A DNA stretch of 64,000 bases from Nyssa sinensis (taxonomy: Eukaryota; Streptophyta; Magnoliopsida; Cornales; Nyssaceae): NCBI GenBank assembly GCA_008638375.1, contig CM018038.1, positions 31,696,383-31,760,382 on the forward strand. The letters are read 5' to 3'. The notes beneath the pieces are model-generated. The model did no database searches. It was given only the letters and a program-made list of their open reading frames with translations, and was not told where the DNA came from. A program made the position numbers and the translations under genes. Each line of letters begins with the position of its first letter. The stretch's first letter is position 1. This document shows positions 36,988 through 48,610 of this stretch, in pieces.

Positions 36988-38097
36988 TGTAATAGAAAGT
37001 ATACTTCATCAGAATATTGAACTATAGAAATTTACAGTAGTTTAAAATAAAATAATGTAGCTCAAAAGTACTATTCTGAAATTTGATTTTTGTAAAATCA
37101 GTTTTGAAACTATACTGAAATCTGTATTTGTAAAACTAATTTTGAAATTAGGTTTAAACCAAAATTAGTTTCATAATAATAGAAAACAAAAACCAATTGA
37201 AGTAAGCAGAATACAACACTTATAGCTTGCAGCAAAATTTCAGAAGTACAGCAGTGGTGATTGGCCAAGGCTAGTGTTTTACGCTATGTCCTAAAAACAA
37301 TATTGCCTTCCCACTAGTACTTCGAGTTTTCAATGACGGTTATCTCCCAGGATACCACGGTCACGTACAGTAGAAGAAGTACTTCAATCTTCGGTGCACA
37401 ACGAACCAGAACTTGTGTTTGACCTCTCTTTATAAGCAGACACAAACTCACAATGTATGAATGATAACTCGTAAAAACTGAATAAGTGTTAATGAGGATG
37501 GACTAGGTTTATATATAGGAACTGGTGACTGTTTGAACAATCACAGTCTCTAATGGACGCGTCTTTACATTGAACAGGTGTAGTTGTTTGTGTTTGAATT
37601 AAAACAAGGCGACTATTCAATTCAATTTCAAATTTGAAAACAACTGCGTATTGGTCGATTTACACTAACAGCAGCATTTCTAGAAAAAATTTAATTAAAA
37701 TATTTTGTCCAAAAAGATATATATACAGTGGGCCAAGCTCAATCCCAACAGCGTTGGCGCGCGTGTTGAACCAATCATGTGGGTGCCCCCAAGGGCTCAA
37801 ACCCTCCTTCAAAGTAATTATATATATACTCTTTAAAATTCTAATACCCATCCTATGTGAGACATAAGTTTTCTACAAGCTTTACACACATTGTTACTAT
37901 TTTCAAGTGGTAATGCTTGAAATCAATTTCTCATCGACTCCTTAATAGTTTTGAGCAATTTAATATATGTTCTCAACCTCCTCATGCAAGAAAATATGTT
38001 TCAATGTAAACCCACCTAAAATAATATAGGTAACCCATTTTAATTTTGACTCAAATATGACCAAAAATTCTATCCAAATAACCCATTTTTTCCAACA
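36988..38097 (-). mobile_element. 5' LTR of the copia element
   Basis: 1110 bases, collinear with 26485-27699, ending in plus orientation with TTTTCCAACA and followed directly by the CTTGA duplication. No recognisable initiator-tRNA primer-binding site follows on the minus strand. Confidence 0.92.
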
Positions 38098-38102
38098 CTT
38101 GA

Positions 38103-39150
38103 TACATGTCCCATTTGGCACATCAACACTAGCTAATTCTGCATATTTGTTCAGCCAAATCATGAATTATACAACAAATTAAAAATAACATCTTCTTTAT
38201 GGTTTCTTTTTCAGGCGAGGGAGGCTGCAGACTCGGCTTTCATTTCATTCGTATTCCAGAACTGTTTCCGTCGTAAAAAGCTATATTCTGCTTTTAAAAC
38301 AAAAAATGAATTTTCTAAAAACAACCCCTTTTTAGGTAACTTCTAAAAGTAAATTTTGTATCTTCAATATTTAAATTCATCAAAATATAACAAAACATAT
38401 GTATTTTAAAAATATTTATCAGAGAACGCAGCAAAAATGAAAACATAACACATCGAAACGGGAACTTACCATCCTAAAGTTCATTTGTATAAAAACAAAA
38501 AAACTGTGAAAGCATGGAGTATAGTTTATTTGTATTCCAATTAATCCAAGAACAAATAAAAACCTAACATACAGACTTAAGAGGGATATGCAATTTCATC
38601 ATTTAATGCAACAATGCCTAAAGTTGCAATCTCCGGCTCCAACTTTGAGATAGGAAGTGTAGATGGTGTAAATACTATGGCTGATGCGATAGAGTTGAAC
38701 ATCTACCTAGTCCCCTCTAGAGTTGTCAACTCCGTAAAGCATCACATTTCACTTTGACATGCTAGTATCCCAACAAAAAAAAAAAAAGAGGAGTTTTGGC
38801 ATAGTATCAGACACCTAACAAGTTCTGATCCCAGTATAACAGTCGTAAATTAGATTTTAAATTTGACGTTTTGATGAAATAAATTCAACTTGGCCAAAAA
38901 AATAATAGTAATAAACTAAGAATTCTTTGCCTCCGAAGAAACAACACTTCAATAACTAAACAGGACATTACTAGCATTCAGAGACAATGAAATTTGCTCT
39001 ACAACTCTAAAGATTAAAGGTTAAGGGTTGAAAACCATTTTACATGCAGAGGAACTAAACAATGTTGCCCATGGACACATCATATGAAGATATATCCTGA
39101 TATGAGCCCGGGGTTGCCCAAAAGGACACCACGGAAAATAGAGCCATAAG
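38103..39150 (-). other. 3' flank and likely 3' UTR of the kinase gene
   Basis: Minus-strand sequence downstream of the stop at 39151. There is no other gene or element end. The 3' UTR probably occupies the part nearest the stop, but no polyadenylation site can be fixed by eye. Confidence 0.5.
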
Positions 39151-39364
39151 CTACCCAGACAGGAATGACATGGCTCTTCTGAAATCCAAGGATTTGAGGG
39201 CCGACTCTGGGAAATGATTTGCATCAGGCACCCACAATCCACCTTTATGAGGCATCAATACCTGCGAATGGCTACTCCTTGTTGCTGCTTCTCCCACTTT
39301 TGAAGCTGGAACTTCATTCTTTTTCTTCACAAATTCAAAAAACTCTGCTACTTGGCGAGCATAC
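39151..39364 (-). CDS. Exon 5 of the deoxynucleoside kinase
   Basis: 214 bases after GTGAAG. The first G completes the split Gln codon, then YARQVAEFFEFVKKKNEVP to the TAG at 39153-39151. The intron before it is 5397 bases, unusually long beside the others (622, 470 and 327... about 93 for the shortest), because of the insertion at 41413. Confidence 0.9.
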
Positions 39365-42300
39365 CTTCACAATTGGGAAATGAAAAAAGAGAATGTCAAA
39401 CTGACTTATCTTTTAAAAAAAAAATCAAATTGCATATCTAAATGTTAAAAATATGCAAGGAAATGCAATAATAACAACCCCCCCGGGAAAAAAAAGAAAA
39501 GGAAAGCTTGGTTCACAGATACACATTAAGACAAAAGAAATGAGAAAAAAGATTCCACAGATTGTAATAGTATTTTGTGACCTAAATGTCTACATTGACC
39601 TGTCAACAAAACCTATGCACCAGGAGGTAACAGGTTAGCTATCAGCATATCTGAAAACCATTACTCCACTAGAAGGCTCAAAGGAGAGGAACAAGCTCAG
39701 AAAGAAGAAGATAACACTAATTAACCCCACAAAGAACATATTCAACATCAACTTGATGAACTCTTAAATCTGCTGGTCACCAACAAGAATCCCTTTTCAG
39801 CATCAAGCACTATCCAGAGCCAATGATTCCATAAAATTCACAATGCTTTTGTTAGCATTTTGATTGTTCCTCCTGTCTCTACAGCAAGAAGCATCGATTG
39901 CTTTGCGTTACAAATACACCCATCTTGTACTAGTTGATATCACAATTAGCTTCTCATCAATACATCATTTTTCGGTCAACTTGCCCTTGTATTGCCATTC
40001 ATTCATCATAAGAATCTCATTTTTCATCTGTTACTGACCAACTAGCATTTTGTAGTATTCCAACATCACAGAACACTACATAAACAATTTCCACCTCATC
40101 TATCAGCAATATTTGTTTCAACAAAAAAAAGCTGTCATTTTTAGATCTCTCTTGTCCGTCAATACACCATAGCGATATGTCCACTTAGATTCCCCCCCGC
40201 CCCCTTAAAAAAAAAAAACAAAATTCAATGGGAAGAAAAAAACAATTAAATGTCACTCTTGGATATCACTAGTCCTGTAGATTGCAAACAATGGCTTGGT
40301 CACATGTATTAAAAAGCTTCAGGTTCCATAGTATCTCACCCATCAACCAACACGATATAGGCAGCAAACGTTATGAAAAGACCTCAGCTTAAATACTAAG
40401 CTCATTGATGACCATGGCAACAGATATACGGGCTCGATGGCAACCATTGATGTAAGCATATTAAAAACTGGAAGTCAGTTATCCATCCTCCTACTGTTCT
40501 TGTCACTTGTTGCCTTGTCATATACATCCTTGGTTGCCTAAATATATTTAATTGAACGCCATTTCTTTTTTAAATCACTATATTATTGAGAAAAATAGCA
40601 TATGTTTTGCCTAATTCAATAGTTACTGAGGTCTTCCTTCCACATCCTTCAATCAATCACCAGAGTATAAAATAGCTCTCATGATATATATACTTACTAT
40701 ATGACCACTCATTCATTGCCACCCTCATGACATATCTTAATCTTCACTCAATCACTCTTCCATATATTCATTCTATGATTAGTAAGTTTACTTTGGTGGA
40801 AAGAAATTCAAGAAACCCCAGCACCTTTGTAATTCCCAACATTCCATACTAAACAAAAATTATGCAAATGCTTATCTTTTGTCCAAACTAAACCATTTCT
40901 TAGAGCCAATGACCCCATAAAAGCAGAAAGGTTCTCAACTGCCAATCAGTTTGAACCCTGTTCATCCTCCATATTGTCCCCAAAATAAAAAATTAAAAAC
41001 CATGACCAATACACCTCAACTTAGTTCAACCATCTAAAGAGGGGTCCATCTGATAAAAAAAATTAAACAAAGTATTCTTCTTAGGCCTAAAAACCTGGTT
41101 CAGGTCACTGAACAATAGTACTATTTATAGTGTAGCCTACATTCGCAGCTCTTTCTATATTTCTTTAAGGGTTGGGTTGTTGAATTTTGAAGATACTTGA
41201 ATGGACTCGCAAGATTTGCCAATGAGAATTGTACAAGTTTTACTGATCAAGAGAGAGAGAGAGAGTGGCAGCCTAGCAATGCAAAAAGATTTAGTATCCA
41301 TGTTCTACTTTGCTGCTGCAAATAGCACATTCAACATCAACACACATAAACCAGCAGTTAAATAAACATTTCATAATTTTGTACACTCTGATTAAAAAAT
41401 CATTGGTATATCTGCAATACCCGTAAAAAATAATAATAATATAAAAAAAAACAAAAATAATTCATTTAATAATATTATTTAGAAGAAAAAAAAGGTCTTT
41501 GTGATCAGAACAATAACAATGGGGACCTATTTATGAAAAGTAAAATAAAATCCTAATCCTATTTAGTTACAACTTACGGTATTAAAAAGAATAAAAGTCT
41601 AGAAAACCCTAATCTATTTTTTCAGTCAAATAAATTCTTCAAAAGAAAAGAAGATAAATGGTAGACAACTAGGGCAAAGAAGAAGTGAACAAGAAGAAGA
41701 AAAAGGTATGGTTGTTCTTCAAATACATTAACATATACACACATATATGAATCTTACAATTAAGTCAGTCTTCTTGGAGTGGGTTTTAATTCCTTTCATT
41801 CTGGATTTAAGGAGATGTGGATATTTCCCTGTACACCTCGATGAAAAAAGAAAAGAAAAAAAAAAACAGAGAATTTCCTGTACACCATGGGTCAGAATCT
41901 ACTTTTTTTTTGTTTTAGTTGTTTAGTGTTAATAGAATAGACAAAGCATACAAACTGGTATTCCCCTGCAATAATTACATGAACGAAGATTAAAAAGAAA
42001 GTTGCGTTTTAGCAGCTATAAAAAAAAGAAGAAGAAGAAGAAGAAGAAATGGCAATGTATCTTTATTTAAAAAAATAAAAAGTACATATACTCAGTGGAT
42101 TAAACTGAATGTACGTGTACATACATATTGATTAATATTATATTATCAAGTTAATTGGTACTTCCGTAAAGATATTGTATTATTAGTTAAGCTTCTAAAC
42201 TAAAGAAGAAAAAAAAAACTTTAGATAGCATGGTTTTGAAGGCACACAGCAGGTATGCTTCCATCAATCACGAATGGCTAATAATAATAATTAATTAATT

Positions 42301-45300
42301 TTATCTTTAAAAAATTATAAGAAAAATTTAGTCAGAGTTTATGTTAAGCTTAGGAGTTTAAATTTAGGACTTATCAATTCTATATTTGAATAATTTTGTT
42401 ATTTGATTATTAGTACTGTCAAAGGATTGTATTGAGATATATTTTAGATTTTGGTTTGGACTCTTGAAGTGAGTGACCTTCCGCCTTACTAGTTATTTTT
42501 ATAAAAGAAAAATTATTTATAAACCTTGAAATTATTTGTCTTGAAACACTTGATTAATTTCAAAAGTTATTATTTATGATTTTGCAACTGCTTGAAATAT
42601 TATTGTCTCTTATACTTGTTTTAAAATTTGGATCAACATTCAACTTTTGAAAATTGTTTGCAAACACATTTTATTATAAAATATTTGTTTGGAACTTGGA
42701 ATTATTTGTGACCTATCAGTTTGACTATGATTGGGACCCCGCCAATGGAAAATGACAACATTGGTGTTAGGACCCGCCACTAGGGAATGATAAAGTTAGG
42801 TGTTAGGACCCCGTCAACGGGGGGAATGATAAACGTTGGTATTGTTCCGGAATAAATTATTGAACCGCTTAGGCCTTGTCACATAGCGAACTGCAGCCCT
42901 TATTGACTGTTGAGTTTCCATTTAAATGCATTTTATGTTTAATCGAAAGTTTGTTTGAAATCAAGTGAGAACTGTTTGAAAAGTTGAATTTGAGATATAT
43001 TAATGTTTGAACTTGTGTTATAAAATGTTTTGAAAGTATGTTTGATCCGGCTAGTTAAGGTTGATGGTTACTTGTTGAGCTGCCAACCTTGCCCTAGTTT
43101 TCCCCCTTTCATATTTTGGAGGTTACTAGCAAGATGGGCATCTTGGACTAATGGAGCATAGTACCAAGTTAGAGAGAGAACCAATGATCGAATAAAATAT
43201 GAATTACATTTAGATTTGTTTGAGAGAATTTCTTTGTTAGACCATTTATTTATTTTGTAATGAATATTGAATATTGTAAATATTAGCTTGGTAGTTTGTT
43301 TCATTGAATCATAAATAAGAAGATGATTTATTTTGTGTTGATTTATACCACTATTTATTATTGGATGTGGTTTTAATTACAAGATGAAGCCTTGCATATT
43401 TCTAGGGATGTGCCTATAGATGTGTGGCAATTGTCATGTCTTGACTCATACATTCGGGTTTGGGGCATGACAATATTTTCTGTTGTGTTGATTTATACCA
43501 CTTTTTATTATCGGATGTGGTTATAATTACAATATGAAGTCTTGCATGTTTATAGGGATGTGCCTATAGATGTGCGATAGTTGTCATGTCTTGACTCGTA
43601 CATTCGGGTTTGGGGCGTGACAATATCACTGACGATGCTTCTATTTTCTATAAAGGAACTAGAGTACGTTTATTTCATTCATCGGGCATCTTTTTTTTCT
43701 TCGAACTACTCATCAGACATTTTATTCTCTTCATAATTGTGAACTAAGTAACTATGATAAGTCATAAACTTCTTTTCCTCCAGGTCAAAATCCCTTAAGG
43801 TCCTACAACTGTTTACTACATTAAACTTTCTCAATTAGGCCCACAGAGTTGTCAAATTGTTCTGAAGTTAAGTTACCCTAAGTGACTCATCAAAGGTTTC
43901 ACTCAGGTGCTGGCCAACATAATTGCAACCGAAGTTGAGCAGTTGTCGGACCTATCCTACAAGGGAGGGAGGTGTTGGTGAGAGAAGGAACCGAAATTCA
44001 CACAAACTGCAGCAAAAAGGAGGAAGAGAGAAGAAAATTCATATAACTGTAGGAAAAAGAGAAGAAAAATCATATAATGGTATACTCAACTTTATCTTTT
44101 TCAGGAGGATAAATATAAAGGTTATATTGTAGCAAATCCTCCTTATATTCTTTAACAAAAATGAAAGAGTAGTACAAGCAGAAGGAAGAGGTTTACCTGA
44201 AAACGAGAGTAGCATTTGAAGCATTTAGGAAGGGAGCAAAACAGGTAGAAACAATACAATTCTTGGATTATTAGGTAATAATAATAACATTTTAAATTAT
44301 TACACCAATATAATGCATGCAATAGAACTGTTCAATTTGCTTAATAACAGAATTAAGAACGACGGAGAGGCACAATGCAAACAGTGCTACCACCCAAAAT
44401 TGTTGCTTGTGGAATGCATACAAGGAAAACTTTTATTTAATGATGCAAAATGCAAAGGTCAAGTCTTACAAAAATGTTCTAAATTGATGGAAATAATAGA
44501 CAATAGCATAGTCCATGAATATGCTTTGACAAAGAAGTAAATGAAAGTCATTGAAGAATGTAGGCAACATCAGCCAATAATTGCATATTCTTCTAAATCT
44601 ACATGAAAGCTCAAGTTCAAATGATGGAATGCCTATATTTTTCGATTGCACTTTATCAAAGCATTACTCCACCAAAACAGAAGACTAAGACCAAATAATG
44701 TAATCAAGAGAATGCAAAATTCAGTAAATTATTATGCATTAAAAAGGGACAGGTATCTTACTGCCGCTTTGCTTCAATATCTTTGCTAAAATCAATGTTG
44801 GGTTCACAGTCAAGAACCAAAGCGGGAACCTGCTCTTCACCAAACAGAGCTAAGTAAAAATTTTATTTTAGACTAAAGAAGAAAATATAGCACCAAAAAG
44901 AAGAAAATATAGCACCAAACACCTTTTGAATGCTCGAATGCATATGATCACCCTCCAAATAAAAAATGCGATCCCTTATATCAGGATGTAAAGAGCCATC
45001 GACATGGAGCGGTAGCTTGCTGACAGATAATACACCATGATTTCCACTTTGGAATGGAAAAAGCCAGTTCTCATGCTTTTCATGCAAGTCACGCAAATAC
45101 TCTAGGGTTACTCCACCTTCCTCTGCTCTCTTACGTAGCATCATTCGCTTATGGCAAGTATCAGGGCTTGCTCTAAGATAAATAAAACCATCAGGAATAA
45201 GCCCAGGCAGACTTGAAACAACTGGATCAAACCAGGAATCATAAATACTGATCTCCATCTCATTCATCCAGTTTGCTTCATGAACAGCTCGTACAAAAAC

Positions 45301-47482
45301 CTTTAACAAGGAGATAAAATGCATCAGCCTCAAAACTCTCAGTAAAGGTTTCTCTCCTCTCAAATGGGATCAGCAAAATGGGAAGAGGAAAGAACTACCA
45401 CATTTCAAGTCAATCATTTCCAATCATGATCAAAATTGGAATAAATTTACCAAAGAAAAAATTCTTATGAAAACTCTGTTTATTTTGCATTAAAAGGTTC
45501 ATATTTTTTTATTAAGAGTTGAGATCAAGAAGAAATGTGGAACTTCATGAAATTATGCCAAAGTTTAAAAAACTAAATAATTCATCATAATGAAATTAAT
45601 TAAACTAATACTTAGTGGGATGCATACCATCCTATCACTGAAAACACTCCGCTCCATCAATCTGAGGGGCTTAATTCCACCGGATGACTCTCTCTCCTGC
45701 ATAACTCTGGTAACAAACACATAGTTTTGGAAGGTGTATGCATACCTTTGTGGCTCAGCATAAAAAGCATCCAATATATTAAAGTGATCGGGTCCAATAT
45801 CTTGCCACTTTTTAATAGGTTCCGGAACAATCTCAACAAGATCTCGCAGCTCAAGAGTTTCATTAGCTATTCTTTGTAAAAATGTCGTCTTTCCCACGCT
45901 GATATTTCCTTCAACGCAGAAAGTGAGTCGTTTCTTTTGCGTTGGTTTCATATCAGAATTGGAACTGTCCTCCTTCAACTCTTCATCTACACTCTCTTTG
46001 ATGAAAGTAGTTATACTCTCTGCATGGTTTCTATGAATGATTCCAACTGAACTCTGTAAAAACTCAACCATCTTCTCACTAGACCTGCCAAAAAACTGCA
46101 GGACAGCCCCCCCCAAAAAAAATTTCATTAACCATACCAAATGCATTAATGTCAAAGCATGTTTTGAAGTTTCCTTCAATTTTCAAAAAAAAAAAAAATA
46201 AGAGTTCATGTTTGGTTTTCAAGCAATTTACTTGAATCCATGGCTCCAGAATTCAATGACTAGCAACAACTGGTCGGCCGGATTTCAATTTGGAAAGGCA
46301 CTGTGTTTTAAATTCTGGCATAAGTTGGGCGGATTAAGTTTAGAAAAGTTCAGATGAAAATTCAGAAAAGGAATTATAAATTCAGTTGAAATCAAGAATA
46401 TTTGAGCAGAATAATTTGATGATGTGTAAACATAGGGTCAGCCAGAGTCAGTCATGTACTCCACAACATAAATAAAGTTCGGTCTAGACCAAAAGTTGTC
46501 CACAAGCAAATTAATAACCCGCTTGAGGCCAACATGCAGAGTTTAGCAAAGTAAATATATTCATTTAAACTTTCTTCAATTTCCAATACAAGGAATCAGT
46601 AAAATAATGTAGAACTTAGATATTATATACGCATCAAGAGCAAAATTGATACTTATCTATATTTATGATTACAAGCCCTAAAAAAACACATACAGAGAGA
46701 CACATAGAAAGAAAGAGAGAGAAGACAAATACCTTATCTTTATAGAGTTGTTTGAGCTCCCCAACACCCCCAATGCCCTTCTCCACCAGTTTCTTCAAAT
46801 TCCTCGGTCCCACACCCGGAATTGTCAACAAATCAGGATTCCCCGGCAGTGCCGCCACCCCCACTCCACTACTATTTGAGGAACCCTTCTGCCTCCTATG
46901 CAACCTCCGCGGCTTCTCCTCTGAACCTGCCGAGACCGACAAACCCTTTTCACTCTCTCCACCATTTTCAACACCGGCTTCCAAAATTTTCGCATCCTCT
47001 GCTGCTGCGGCGGCGGCCACAGGCAAACCCTTATCCGAAGCTGTGTGAAACCAAGCCAACCGAGACCCTGTCCGAGTCTCCTTGAAAACGGCCCAGGCTC
47101 TAACTGGGACTGTATTGTCGATCGAGCATCGACAGATACAGCAACTATTAGTTGAAGGAAAGCGGGAACTTGCGGCTGTGGGTTTTTTGGAAAGAGCAGC
47201 GGCGGCGATGGCAGAGCCGCTGGAGGATGGGCGGATATGAAAATTGGTGGCAGCCCGCATTTTCGATTTGGGTGGTGGGACTAGAAGGAGAAAGCTCCTG
47301 CTCTTGTTCTTAAACCCTAGAGAGAGAAAGTTGGTCTCTTTGTTCCTGTTAATAAACCCTGGAGAGATAAAACGGTTGCCCTTGGTGGTTGTGGTGAAGG
47401 GTAGAGAGAAAGAGGGAGTTGGGGAGTTAGCCGTAGTAGAGAAAATGGGGCGTGAAGGGCTTCGACGCAAGAGCTTCTGCAT
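39151..47482 (-). CDS. Deoxynucleoside kinase, organelle-targeted, with helix-hairpin-helix segment (5 exons)
   Basis: Plant deoxyribonucleoside kinase, which phosphorylates deoxynucleosides in the dNTP salvage pathway. Exons on the minus strand are 47482-46733, 46095-45628, 45300-44923, 44829-44762 and 39364-39151, all with GT/AG borders, predicting 625 residues. Residues 1-100 are rich in Ser, Arg and Ala, as in plastid or mitochondrial transit peptides. Residues 216-247 form a helix-hairpin-helix segment (IPGVGPRNLKKLV). The P-loop GNISVGKT is at 313-320, the ERSVFSDR box at 398-405 and an Arg-rich lid (CHKRMMLRKR) near 455-465. VLDCEPNIDF lies at 537-546. The ATG at 47482 is chosen because the frame upstream has no ATG (only TTG). 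The plant relatives I know (such as Arabidopsis dNK) are of similar length. All motifs are intact, so the gene looks functional. Confidence 0.93.
41413..43622 (+). mobile_element. 2.2-kb solo-LTR-like insertion in intron 4 of the kinase gene
   Basis: It starts TGCAATACCCG and ends TTTGGGGCGTGACA, flanked by ATATC at 41408-41412 and 43623-43627, a perfect 5-bp target duplication. The last 150 bases are duplicated in tandem (43323-43472 and 43473-43622). It contains no gene. Start and end match the TGTAATACCC...GTGACA type seen at 13143-16562, and I infer a gypsy solo LTR or non-autonomous relative, lying antisense to the host gene. Confidence 0.88.
43323..43622. repeat. 150-bp tandem duplication of the LTR end
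   Basis: The block CATTCGGGTTTGGGGC(A/G)TGA lies at 43451 and 43601, and TGTTGATTTATACCACT at 43336 and 43486, both exactly 150 bases apart. The copies differ at only a few sites. Confidence 0.9.
44762..44829 (-). CDS. Exon 4 of the deoxynucleoside kinase
   Basis: 68 bases after GAGCAG, encoding VPALVLDCEPNIDF and SKDIEAKRQ. It ends inside a Gln codon (CA|GTAAGA), which the next exon completes with G. Confidence 0.9.
44923..45300 (-). CDS. Exon 3 of the deoxynucleoside kinase
   Basis: 126 codons after TTAAAG, starting VFVRAVHEANWM, phase 0 at both ends. It holds YLRASPDTCHKRMMLRKRAE, the lid region, and ends IQK at AAG|GTGTTT. Confidence 0.93.
45628..46095 (-). CDS. Exon 2 of the deoxynucleoside kinase
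   Basis: 156 codons after a CTGCAG acceptor, starting FFGRSSEKM, phase 0 at both ends. It carries the P-loop, an FYAEPQRYAYTFQ substrate-pocket segment and ERSVFSDR, and ends ATG|GTATGC. Confidence 0.93.
46733..47482 (-). CDS. Exon 1 of the deoxynucleoside kinase
   Basis: 250 codons from the ATG (MQKLLRRSPS) to the donor AAG|GTATTT. It encodes the transit-like leader, a short Ala run (AAAAAA near residue 157), a basic patch (RRLHRRQKG) and the helix-hairpin-helix. It is GC-richer than its surroundings. Confidence 0.92.
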
Positions 47483-48239
47483 AACTGTGAAGCATTTCAG
47501 AGTCCGCTTTGTTTTCTCTTTATGTGACCACAATAGTCCAGACAGAAAAAGGAAAGAGAGAGAAAGAGAGTACGGCGAAACAGAGCGCGGGAAGCAGTGA
47601 GGTTATGGTCTGCTCGTATTTTTAATCACTGGGGTTTTTGAAAATGGAAAGGGCTTTTTAGGGTTAAGGGAAGACAGAGAGAGAGAGAGAGTATGAATAT
47701 AATAATATTTTACTTGTAACAAATAATGACAATATAAATATAATGTATGTATATGCCAAACTACAGCGCGAATTTAGGGCTTTGGTGCTTTGTCACTGTC
47801 CTTCACGGATTTTAAAGTGTCGAGGATAAGCTTCATTTCCCTGCAACTGCAACTGCAACTGCAACTACAACAGATTTTTCCAAGAGCCAAAGGAAGAGGC
47901 TTCTTCCTCCTAGGCCATTTTCGGTTTCAAAATGTATTTTGTTAGGATAAATAATATTTAACGAAATTAAAATTTTCAGAATTATTTAAAAATTTTAATT
48001 TTTTTATCCTTTTGTGAAAAAAAAAACAATGAGTTATTTTTAATTTCTTTATTATTTAAACTCATAAAAATAATTTTTTTTTTTTTTTACTTACAATGAC
48101 CTTTCTCCAATATTTTTAAAATAACATTTCAATTTTTTTTGGTCAGAATTGTTAAGTGGAAAGAATGGAATTACTTTATTTGTCCTATAAATAGAAAAGT
48201 CAACAACGAGCAAAATTCATTTTTGCCCCCCCGAGTCAT
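47483..48239 (-). promoter_or_regulatory. 5' UTR and promoter region of the kinase gene
   Basis: It contains two GA-rich tracts (about 47550-47572 and 47676-47691) of the kind common in plant core promoters and leaders, and a (CTGCAA)n run at about 47841-47870. No clear minus-strand TATA box stands out. It ends at a transposase fragment, so upstream control is limited to about 0.75 kb unless it extends into repeats. Confidence 0.45.
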
Positions 48240-48610
48240 TTGCATCAATTTCCAACACATTCTGACACGATGGATTGTAGGCTGCACTTTGGAAGAAGTA
48301 TGGAGTCGAGGCTAGTAGAATTCAACTATACGAGGCAAAAAACAAAGGCACTAGAGGAGCTTGTGGGTAGTTACAGATGTTATTCCTTTTGGCCTGCATA
48401 TGTGGAGCAAGTGAGAGATCGCAATCCTATAAATATGATGAAGAATGAATGTGATAAGCTTACTTTGACTCATAACCCTGTTTTAGGAGGATTTTCATTA
48501 CATTTGAGGCACTGAAAAATTTGGTTGCCGGCCTCAAGGGACCTTATGGAGGTGTTTTCTTGTTGTCATAGCTTTTGATGACAATATATGCCCTTTCTTG
48601 TTTGTTTAAC
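48240..48610 (+). pseudogene. Mutator-like (MULE) transposase fragment
   Basis: The frame first reads LEELVGSYRCYSFWPAYVEQ and RDRNPINMM, which fits the segment before the MULE transposase domain. After a frameshift it continues FRRIFITFEALKNLVAGLKG and PYGGVFLLS, then a stop. The KGPYGG-V-L box after a 'F..LF..F.A.K......' stretch is the hallmark of the plant MULE domain (PF10551). Only the start of the catalytic domain is left, and no terminal inverted repeats are apparent. It lies head-to-head with the kinase gene. Confidence 0.65.

Larger units (their letters stand above)
26485..38097 (-). mobile_element. Ty1/copia element with perfect 5-bp target duplication
   Basis: LTRs at 26485-27699 and 36988-38097 match along their length and end in TGTTGG...CA when read on the minus strand. 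The whole is flanked by CTTGA at 26480-26484 and 38098-38102, a perfect target duplication. A minus-strand polypurine tract (GTAGGGGAT) sits just inside the 3' LTR at 27700. The interior has the last part of a copia pol, then a 6.2-kb non-coding element (29232-35386), then 1.6 kb without coding similarity. Gag, protease, integrase and the first half of RT are missing, so the interior was deleted or rearranged. Confidence 0.92.

Noticed and set aside
44313..44540. 75-residue plus-strand ORF in intron 4
   Set aside because: No domain, inside an intron of a minus-strand gene and overlapped by another chance ORF on the opposite strand.
47482..47533. Longer N-terminus for the kinase starting 17 codons upstream
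   Set aside because: The extension would start at TTG, not ATG. The ATG at 47482 is the first in frame.
47244..47600. 118-residue plus-strand ORF
   Set aside because: It is the antisense shadow of kinase exon 1 and its GA-rich leader.
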